Of a stretch of 64,000 bases of DNA, positions 57,101 to 64,000 are shown piece by piece. The stretch covers positions 1,711,450 through 1,775,449 of the forward strand of contig NW_008708846.1 in assembly GCF_000327385.1 (NCBI RefSeq), read 5' to 3'. Under the pieces are notes generated by a model. The model was not told the origin of the DNA, made no database searches, and worked only from the letters and a program-made list of their open reading frames with translations. Position numbers and translations under genes: made by a program. This DNA is from Lottia gigantea. Lineage: Eukaryota; Mollusca; Gastropoda; Lottiidae. Numbering within the stretch: the first letter of the stretch is position 1; every line of letters begins with the position of its first letter.

Positions 57101-59986
57101 AACATACGTTTGCGCCATCATCTCTTTTTTAAAAAAACAACAGACTTATTTACAATTGTTTCAATTGTTTTAGTTTTTTAAACTAGAAGCAATTATAAAA
57201 TTTATTAAGGTAGCATGCCTGGCAAGGTAATATACGCCTTTGGCAGCTTCGATTTTAAATAGAATTTTTTGGCAGTACAGTTTTTTTGGCAGTACAGTAA
57301 CAAAAATTTTTGGTACTCCCCTGGGAACTCAAAAACACATTCCAACCTTTGTTCCCCGAATTTGGTTAGGGATCCTACAGGCTGGTCTCCTACTTATTTT
57401 ATTATTTCAATCACAAAATATGATCTGTATCAATTAGTGACTTTTGCAGTCTGTATCATGGTTTATCATTATCATTCGCTCCTATTAGCGGTAAAAGGTT
57501 AGTGTATCTGTTGTTATGGAAGGTGTTGTATTCAGGTAAATATAATGTAGTTCAAGGATATTTCATGTACTAACAAACAATATTCAACTACTTCGATGGT
57601 ATTGTTTCATATTATTAATTCTTGATAAAAGAATTTTCGCTTAAAAAATAAAAGACAATTTCGAACACATCTTAAATGTTATTTTTTTTTGTCACTTATT
57701 TACCTATCAGCTCCTGGCCTTATGAGAATATAGAAGTAAAAAATAAAAATAAAATGTCGCTATGAGCTAAAGTCTAAAATAAAATGAAATGAAAGGAGAG
57801 TAGAACGTCCATAACTGAAGACGGGCAAAAACATTCAGTGTGCTATGAGGCAAATTTTTGCCAGGACAGTGGTATTACCATATTCTATTTTAATGTCCTA
57901 ATGTCGAGGATCTGTAACGTGCACAAACCGAGGATCCATGTGCTACGGGCTATGACTCATTACAGCATTTAAACATGAACTTTAACTTTTAGCATTGATT
58001 AAAGATGAATGATATTTCTGAGATTACTCTCATCTGTAGTAAATTTGATGGTCAATCCCTTTGGGGTAGGCCTACCTTTAAACTCACAGGTAACCCCTGC
58101 GAATTTTATTTTTCAACAAAGTCTGAATCAACCCTTGCAAGGGATTCGTGGAGTTCGTTTTCTCCACAACTATAGAGTAATACCAATCTTGAATCAAAAT
58201 ATTATAGGCTTTATAACGGAAAAGACAAGTTCCCCCATAATATCATAAACTTCAAAGGTGACTCACCATCAATAAGATACTGAGCAGCGCCGTTATCAAA
58301 TAAGTCACGTAATGGTGAATCATCTACAAATGAAAAAAAAATCTTACTAATATAATCTTACTATAAGCAAGCAATTCGAGACACCAAGCCACTGATTTTG
58401 TGATATGTAAGCTTGCAAATTAATTGTTTACAATGTATGTTCCAATTTGACTAACATGTACTATGATACACACAATATATCTTTCCATGTTAAATTGTGA
58501 TCAGGTCCTTTAAAGACAAATATTAATTAAGTTAAAGATGGGTTCCTTTTTTTGTAGTGTCAAATTAAGCAAACTACTTGATGAATTGGTGTTTCTAATG
58601 AATTATCATGTATTCTTAATCATATCATCATGTTCCTATTAATTAATTATTGATATGTGAGACAAACTGGTATTTTTCCAAGTCATAAGAACACCTCTAC
58701 ATTCTATTCATATAGGTATTAGCATTTTCATTTTCATAAATTAAAAAAGGGAACCCATCTTTAACTGGATAAAAGATGAAACATTCTGTTTTACCAGCCA
58801 AATAATACAAATCAGTATTCTGAATTTTTATCTCACGAGTGTGAAATACACTCAAATTTGAACTTCATCTCAATTGTATGTGTTTTTATATACACATACC
58901 GAGTTGAAACTGTATATTCCAGAAAACGTAATCAGTATACTTTTAAAGTCAAACGTATTGATACAAAGTGCTTTGAATCAAAAGACAAACGAGAAAAAAG
59001 TAGAACAGACATTTCACTTTAAAAAGTCCTACCTATATGCCAAATGTATTCTAATATTTCTCTTCTGAATGTTATTATTTGTTTATATGCGAATTTTTTC
59101 TCCAGTTTTCACACAAACATATCACGATTGTAAATTAAATGGATCCGTTTAAAATGCATAAAAATCAATACATTATTCCTAAAATTGATTTCATCAAAAT
59201 ATCCGCTATATGGTAAATTGAGTCTACGTCGAGTTAGGTAGACTATCGAAGAAAAGGCCTTATCATTTTTTTGTCATTCATCATTTGTCAGACAATTATG
59301 AATTGCACTTAGTTATATTTTTTAATATACTTTTGTTATATTCTCATTATTTTACATTGATGATTAATGGCCTTTTTTATTGAAAATAATATTTCGTAAG
59401 ATGTAAAAGAAACGATATAAGACGGAAATGTGGAATATTAAGGAAGAGCTAGCTATCAAACCCAGAACTTCATACAAGACAATATCAATGTCTACAACTA
59501 TCTTAATCTTATACTGCTTGCAACGGATGACAAAATGATATTCTGATGGATTGGTGGACCAAGTCTACCTTAACATACCGACGCAAGAAAAAAACCGTTG
59601 CTTCCAGCAGCTACCTTCAATTGCCTTAAATGGTTAAATACAGGAGATGATATGAAAAGACCTACACGCACAAACGTAAGAAACAGTTGAAAATTCTTGC
59701 TTGCTTGACAATTCAAGGTGCCCTCACACCATAGTGAATACCAGTTGCAATGTATGGTTGCAAATTATGGAGGTGATCATGAGTGCCGAACGCAACTCAC
59801 AACTCAGTTGCGTTGGAAAGTTATGACTATTCTCATTCGCAACCATAGTGATCGTTATGATGCGAGGGCCTCTTTAGTTTAGTTCGGATATTTCAATTGT
59901 CCGATTAAGTCCAAATTTCTTACCTATGTGAAAGCCCATATCTTGTAAATTATTCTCTGCCATATTCCAATCAGACCTACGACATT
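48170..59986 (-). CDS. Neurotrophin-like secreted growth factor (NGF family), 5 exons, 5' end missing
   Basis: Five GT-AG exons join in phase: 59986-59924 (A), 58323-58267 (B), 52699-52497 (C), 52277-52051 (D) and 48299-48170 (E, stop TAA). They give 226 visible residues. A to C form a pro-region. A dibasic KR (residues 109-110) begins exon D and leaves a mature chain of about 116 aa; mature NGF is 118-120. Mature features are SVC (C121), a Trp six residues later as at NGF W21, QWFYTVSC (C161), CPGCCRGIN (C173, C176, C177), then C189 and WNWIQIDSSCNC (C219, C221). CRGI-x8-C spacing is exactly that of NGF, and WxWIxIDSSCxC aligns with NGF WRFIRIDTACVC. Known role of the family: secreted cystine-knot dimers binding Trk and p75-type receptors; Spätzle is a more distant possibility. 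The signal-peptide exon is not identified. SINEs and GTCC-rich repeats fill the introns. Confidence 0.9.
48300..49272. other. Intron between exons D and E, proximal part
   Basis: Apart from the exon E acceptor (ATTTCAG, minus strand) nothing is recognised. Further repeat-free stretches of this intron are 49434-50749 and 51725-52050. Confidence 0.4.
49273..49433 (+). mobile_element. tRNA-derived SINE (type 1), internally deleted
   Basis: Contains GAGGGGCTGACATGGAAAAG, the CAATAAACCGA block and CAAAGATCCCTCGACAGTTG. It then jumps across the deleted segment to ATGGTGCAGAAAAGTAGGAC and the tail CATTTCATTTCATTTT. Confidence 0.78.
50750..51406. repeat. Local tandem duplication that includes a SINE end
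   Basis: About 300-320 bases from AAAAAGGGTATTTAACATTT (50754) to the SINE tail GGAGTTTTACGTCCTACTTT (ending near 51053) are repeated from 51083 to 51406. The second copy carries a short insertion and several substitutions. The copied unit spans unique intron sequence plus the first bases of the type 1 SINE, so the duplication came after the SINE insertion. It lies between exons D and E of the neurotrophin-like gene. Confidence 0.85.
51379..51724 (-). mobile_element. tRNA-derived SINE (type 1), near full length
   Basis: Minus-strand copy of about 345 bp. Tail end AATGAATGGAGTTTTATGTC, body CATGCAGGGTGCAATGAGGG and CGAGGGATCTTTAACGTGCA, and head end CAAGCGTCTAACTCACTGAG. GGTGTCGTG occurs just outside both ends (51355 and 51731), a likely decayed target-site duplication. 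Confidence 0.85.
53241..53578 (-). mobile_element. tRNA-derived SINE (type 1), near full length
   Basis: Minus-strand copy from GAAATGAAATACATGGAG to the head end GATGAGCCACCGCACCCC. It retains the body block TCGAGGGATCACTTACGTAC and GGTTTATTGTCCCATCCG. Situated between exons C and B of the neurotrophin-like gene. Confidence 0.83.
54900..55475 (+). repeat. GTCC-rich dispersed element, both ends present
   Basis: End A in diverged form (TTTTATAGGCGCACATAGAA), CGTATATTGCCGTCGCTCCT, then body units with CGATCTCGATGAAACTTGGT and AAAAACGCGTCAAATTTGGC. End B follows: TTATCATTTCTGACAGCTGG then TAGTGGGCGTATGCTACC. About 575 bp, in the intron between exons C and B of the neurotrophin-like gene. Confidence 0.72.
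55489..55575 (-). mobile_element. tRNA-derived SINE (type 1), fragment
   Basis: AAGACGGGCAACACCATGCA followed by TTGCAATGAGATAAACGTTT matches the body near the SINE tail; both ends are missing. Confidence 0.55.
57206..57255 (-). repeat. GTCC-rich dispersed element, isolated end B
   Basis: TAGCATGCCTGGCAAGGTAA followed by TATACGCCTTTGGCAGC matches inverted end B of the family; no body is attached. Confidence 0.5.
57782..57950 (-). mobile_element. tRNA-derived SINE (type 1), degenerate partial copy
   Basis: ATGAAATGAAAGGAGAGTAG begins the tail end. GAAGACGGGCAAAAACATTC and GATCTGTAACGTGCACAAAC follow in family order. The head is lost. Confidence 0.65.
58324..59710. other. Intron between exons A and B, AT-rich
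   Basis: 58525-58770 repeats parts of 925-1290: TTAAAGATGGGTTCC, GAATTATCATGTATTCTTAA and AAGGGAACCCATCTTTAA-type ends. The two stretches are copies of one short dispersed element with inverted ends. Confidence 0.5.
59711..59872. repeat. GCCCTCACACCATAGCGATC dispersed repeat, hairpin copy
   Basis: The left end GTGCCCTCACACCATAGTGA and right end TGATCGTTATGATGCGAGGG are inverted matches, with CGAACGCAACTCACAACTCA between, making a 160-bp foldback MITE. It ends about 50 bases from exon A of the neurotrophin-like gene. Confidence 0.68.
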
Positions 59987-60047
59987 CTGAAATAGAAAAC
60001 GTACAACAATGGTATACACACATTCAACACGGTTAACTTAAAGCGGC

Positions 60048-60350
60048 TCTCACAACATAGCGATCACCAGTTGGGTATGGGTGCGAAAAAGAAATAGTGG
60101 TCATACTTCCGAACGCAGCAATGGGTTTCATAGGTTTGCGGTACATAACAAGCATACATGTGATTGCAGACACACCTAGTGTAAAATTGCTCTCTCACCG
60201 TAGCGATCACTAGTTGCGTATTAGTGCGATTTAAAAAAATAGTGGTCTAAATTCCGCACACAACTAAGATGAATCCAATGGGTTTCATAGGCTTGAGGTA
60301 TGCAACAAGTACGTAGGTAATCGCAAACACGCACAGAGTTAGTTCGGAAA
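60048..60350. repeat. GCCCTCACACCATAGCGATC dispersed repeat, two tandem partial copies
   Basis: CTCTCACAACATAGCGATCA at 60053 and CTCTCACCGTAGCGATCACT at 60191 start two partial copies. Each is followed by a TAGTGGTC segment and GGTTTCATAGG. They lie just upstream of exon A of the neurotrophin-like gene. Confidence 0.62.
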
Positions 60351-60659
60351 TTTTGAACATCTAAAAAATGCCTGTGATTGATTTTTACGCAACATGAGCA
60401 CATTGAAAAAAATTTCATATCCCCAAAATAAATCTAGATCAAAATGAAAATTTATCTAAAATGATATCGAAAAAAAAATTGGAATAAAAAAATAATCAAA
60501 AGAAAGTAAAAAGAAGCAAAATAGAAATAGTGTGGAGCCAACAAAATTACGCTTTCTTTCCTGGCTTGTGAATCAGAAAAAGCACACCCATCTTTAACAC
60601 CTGTTGCCTCTCTGTGATTTAGTTTGACAACTCAACATCTGTTCAGACGTGACTGTTTT

Positions 60660-61290
60660 TTATAAATAATAATACTCTTTATTCAAAGAAAAATCTCACA
60701 ATGAGACATAGAATAAATTAAACTTATAAGGTGGTAACAAATAGTTACAGCATGGTAATAATAAATTAATTGATCTGTTAATAATATAATTTAAATTGCT
60801 ATATTATAATACAAAATAAGAATAAAAAAACATTTCGACTGTTACTAGAATTATACTTTTAAATAGGTCATACATGTTGAATTATACAAGTTATAAATTG
60901 CGCAAATTACGGTAAACCGCAATGCATTAGACAAATCTTTTGCATTGTATTAAACATTAAGTAACATAAATTACATATGTACTAAGATAGGGTCTATATA
61001 CATTGGAACTAGAAAATAGAACGATTAATTATTAATTGTCTTTCAAATTGCATAATTATAATAGTTTAGATATTTGACTTTGGTTATAAGTTTATCAAAA
61101 AAAGTTTCAAAGAAAGATGATTTAGGTCTACGGCCTATTCTTAGGTTCAATAAGAATTTCGTACAGGAAACAAAGCATCTAGCATTAGATATATTCAGCA
61201 TATACACCTCAAGTATGTCAAACAGGTGCAAATATGAAGGACATAAAACTCAGTACCATTTCATTTTTACGAATAATTACTACTTGTGAT
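60660..61290 (-). mobile_element. Possible LINE 3' tail
   Basis: On the minus strand TTTCTTTGAATAAAGAGTAT followed by a TATTATTTATAAA tail resembles a LINE 3' end with AATAAA and an AT-rich tail. The minus frame at 61231-61043 (KFLLNLRIGRRPKSSFFETF) is not recognised. Weak evidence. Confidence 0.3.
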
Positions 61291-61757
61291 CAGGTAATTA
61301 CCATCTGTCGTGTAAGATCAGAGTGGTGTTTTGAATACATCAATGATGATGTACCATATGTTATCTATCTGTTTTCATACATGTACTGTCATTAACAATA
61401 TGTAATTTTAATATCATGAAGGGGGAAATTGTAGACTTTTTTGAAAAAATAATTGATAGGTATAGTTTAATGTCTACACTTGACACTTTTGTCAGAACGC
61501 CATTAAAACCAAATGTGTTGAGAAAGAAGCAGAACATTAGGTTTTATGTAGACTGAAAGTGAGCTATATCTCAATAAATGAAACATTACGACATGACATT
61601 TGCTCATTGATATCATAATTTCTTGTTGATCATAATGAGACACAACTCAGTGAAGAAGATTATAAAATAATAAAATCCCGAATTGAAAGTTACCGATTTA
61701 ATTAATCCGTTGTTATTCATATAAATTGATAAACGATATTCATGTTTTCTAATTACA

Positions 61758-62114
61758 AAATGAAATGAATGGAGTTTTACGTCCTACTTTTCTGCACCAT
61801 GTCTAATGAAGACGGGCAACGCCATGCAGGGTGCGATGAGGGAAATTTTGCCAGGGTAGTGGCATTAGCCTGCCTTTTTCGATTTCCAACTGTCAAAGGA
61901 TCTTTAACGTGTACAGCCTGTAGCACACGGGGCTTCGTTTTATTGTCCAAACGACTAGACGCTTTTTCCACGTCAGCCCCTCTTACCTGCATCACTGACA
62001 GGGGGAAACCGGGTTGAAAAATCCGAAGGTATTATTTCGACCTAGGACGGGATTGAACCACGGACCTTCAGGTTAGTGAGCAAGCGTCTAACTCACCGAG
62101 CCACCGCGGCTCCC
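61758..62114 (-). mobile_element. tRNA-derived SINE (type 1), full copy with 13-bp target-site duplication
   Basis: The best-preserved copy, 357 bp. On the minus strand the head reads GCGGTGGCTCGGTGAGTTAG (A-box-like), then GGTTCAATCCCGTCC (B-box-like). The body runs to ACTCCATTCATTTCATTT. It is flanked by perfect 13-base direct repeats TTTTCTAATTACA at 61745-61757 and 62115-62127, the mark of LINE-driven insertion. The intact flanks show it is younger than its relatives here. Confidence 0.92.
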
Positions 62115-62127
62115 TTTTCTAATTACA

Positions 62128-63239
62128 GCATCAAAACTGAGAAAATATATCAAAGAATAAAACGCAGCATTTATTGTGAGATTACTTCACTAGTTATATT
62201 ACATATTAGCAGCAAATTTGTCTTGCTAATTTGCAATGTTTAAAATATGTTTTTGTCACACTGATCTGTCATGGGAACAATACAGAACAAAGAACTTGTG
62301 TACTGTTCATTGCCAGATCGGATGCATTTCATTCTCTATAGTCAAATCCTTTCACCATAAGTAATAACCCTTTTGAAGTCACCAGAGTGACCCTTAATTA
62401 TTGTACGCTCATTATCACTATATATAATGAAAGATGGAGATCAATGGCGAAGTGTGAAAAGACTGAAAATTCGTTTATTTATATAATATATCTATATACA
62501 AACCTTTTTATGACAGATAGGACCTAACTGCCATGGTAAAAAGTACTATTGTTTTGAACACCACCGCAGACACCAATAAATTTGACTTACAAGAAACTGT
62601 TACACATAAACTCTTGTACAAGAGCACATTTCAACCCATCTTCACAATGTCTCACTGTGTCTTTTACGTTAACTGCAATGGCCACCTTCCTTGTATCACA
62701 GAAGTTTGCATATGCAGCTATTTGGTAGGATTGTACGTTTGCAAATACAGTCTCGACCAAAAGTCTGTAAACAACAAGGGCTAGCAATCTGGCTATTGCA
62801 GTCAAGGTACGACAAGCGTGACACTGAGAAGATGATTTCACTCACGCCTTTTCTGATTTTATGCAATTATGCGCGAATGTTTTTACAAAACTGTCAGAGC
62901 GAGGGAAGCACAAAACAAACTCCAAAAATGGGGAAGGTAGCAGCTGTGAACATACTGTAGACAAGCTTACTGTATTTATACACGAAATATATCAAGACAA
63001 ATAGGACCAACACTTGCCATAATACAGGTTTGCGCCCTGGTTGTCACGATCAGATCAAGCAAATAAGTTTCCATTTTCAGATTTAACACCCCTGAAGCAA
63101 TCACCTGTACCTTTCACAACCCCAAAAATTTGTTTCATCCACATTTGCAGCATGTGTTGATGTGAGGTGCTCTCTCAATTCAAAATACATTAATCTCCTA
63201 CACCAGTTGGCCACAACCCTGACACCCTAGTCCCACACT
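62128..63239. other. Upstream of exon A, no exon supported
   Basis: A signal-peptide exon for the neurotrophin-like gene was sought here on the minus strand. The frame 62841-62587 (LTAIARLLALVVYRLLVETV) is hydrophobic but has interior arginines and no convincing phase-1 donor. Confidence 0.3.
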
Positions 63240-63536
63240 CCCAGGGAATGAAAACATCCCAGGTTGGGAAAAGGGGTCTAGCCTATCGGGCGAGTTATTA
63301 TTTCCATCTTTCTAGATACACTGAAAAAAGAAATTGTGCAGACTGTCGGAGACTCTCCCGTATATTTAGAAGAAGTCAAAACACCTCATTGCACGGATTA
63401 ACAGAAAAAACTATCCAACCGATGGACACCATCAAATAGCTCCTATTTCAGGTTCTAACTGAACCATCTGTACCACCCAAGGCCTGCCGTCTACCATCCT
63501 TCAGGGAGAAGACCAACCCCTCTTTTCCCCGATATC
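63240..63536 (+). mobile_element. Possible diverged Penelope-like 3' tail
   Basis: The stretch ending CCCCTCTTTTCCCCGATAT, preceded by CCACCCAAGGCCTGCC, parallels the tail of the other Penelope-like copies (CCACCCTAGGCCTGTAC then CCCTCCCTTCCCCGAAAT). A 63-codon frame at 63248-63439 is Arg/Ser-rich and not recognised. This may be a related subfamily; the evidence is only the tail. Confidence 0.4.
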
Positions 63537-64000
63537 TAATAGGGATATTCCAGTTTACTTGTAAAACATTGCTTTATATGTTTTAAAATGAGAATAGAAT
63601 TTGTATAATGTGTACAGAAGTACATGTAATGTGATGTAATGTAATCTTGTCACTGTTGCATCAAAGGGTATAGATCTTTAAATTTGTTTTTGAGAGACAT
63701 ACACTCAAAACCCCGACTATGTCATCTTTATATGAATGGCATATGACTGCAAAACAATGGCGGCTTCAGTTGGATGACTTAAGGCATCTACTGCTCTACA
63801 ATTCTACAATGACAGTAACCTTTTAAATCCTTTACTCAGTGGGTTTAGTTTCCTGTTATGTGTTCAACAGTACAAAAACAATCCTCCTACAATATTGTCA
63901 ATGACATTTCTATCGTTAGCCAATTTATTTGGAACATGGTTGGCTTAAGTCGAGGAACTCTCTTTTTTAAATTGGATAATCACAGATCCTTTGATAAAAT

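Larger units (their letters stand above)
55576..58266. other. Intron between exons C and B, mostly unique
   Basis: Holds a type 2 SINE-related fragment at about 56325-56400 (GCTGGGGCTTAATTCTCACT), an isolated end B at 57206 and a SINE remnant at 57782. Open frames at 54154 (plus) and 58009 (plus) look random. Confidence 0.4.

Noticed and set aside
62587-62841. Candidate signal-peptide exon for the neurotrophin-like gene
   Set aside because: Hydrophobic segment is broken by arginines and no phase-1 donor compatible with exon A was found.
1-64000. tRNA and rRNA genes
   Set aside because: The only tRNA-like sequences are SINE heads with degenerate stems; no intact cloverleaf or rRNA segment was recognised.

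Overview
This is a eukaryotic, AT-rich, repeat-dense genomic window with small exons in long introns. It most likely comes from a lophotrochozoan, and a mollusc is the best guess. The basis is a neurotrophin-type cystine-knot gene (known from molluscs, annelids and deuterostomes), Penelope-like elements, a BEL/Pao fossil, tRNA-derived SINEs and GTCC-rich dispersed repeats whose units carry CAAGGGCAATAACTC, a motif I associate with mollusc genomes. The species is not identified.

Host genes. (1) The last exon of 6-phosphogluconate dehydrogenase (PGD) lies at 359-478 (+). (2) Tail to tail with it is a complete seven-exon minus-strand gene (3153-11621, 487 aa). It encodes a coiled-coil protein with a region resembling the TSNAXIP1 N-terminal domain. 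(3) A minus-strand Glu/Lys/Thr-rich protein starts at 29335. It has a hexapeptide tandem repeat and a duplicated phase-1 exon (28373-29341), and its 3' exons were not found. (4) A minus-strand secreted growth factor of the neurotrophin (NGF) family occupies five exons over 48170-59986. Its full mature cystine knot can be read; the signal-peptide exon is not identified and may lie beyond the window.

Mobile DNA and repeats. 2.1-13.7 kb: GTCC-rich elements, TTAA-flanked foldback MITEs, minisatellites and a SINE lie in the introns and flanks of gene 2. 14.0-20.0 kb: a young Penelope-like copy abuts a decayed BEL/Pao element, and a second Penelope tail lies beyond it. 21.2-24.1 kb: a 2.8 kb segment is bounded by inverted ~100 bp arms built from GTGGTAA palindromes and encloses a 51-bp minisatellite and a small hAT MITE. 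24.3-25.4 kb: a 52-bp minisatellite and a third Penelope copy. 26.8-37.3 kb: several long-arm hairpin elements, a 72-bp direct repeat and a 38-bp minisatellite. 38.5-40.9 kb: a decayed APE-type LINE. 41-62 kb: GTCC-rich elements and at least eight copies of one tRNA-derived SINE, one with a perfect 13-bp target-site duplication, mostly in the introns of the neurotrophin gene.

The genes do not form an operon or pathway; they are neighbours. The results most worth follow-up are the neurotrophin-like gene with its split cystine-knot coding region and extra cysteines, the exon duplication in the Glu/Lys-rich gene, the GTCC-rich element family with its constant asymmetric ends, and the GTGGTAA inverted-arm element. 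Splice models were read by eye from GT/AG signals, phase continuity and protein sense; none was tested against transcripts.
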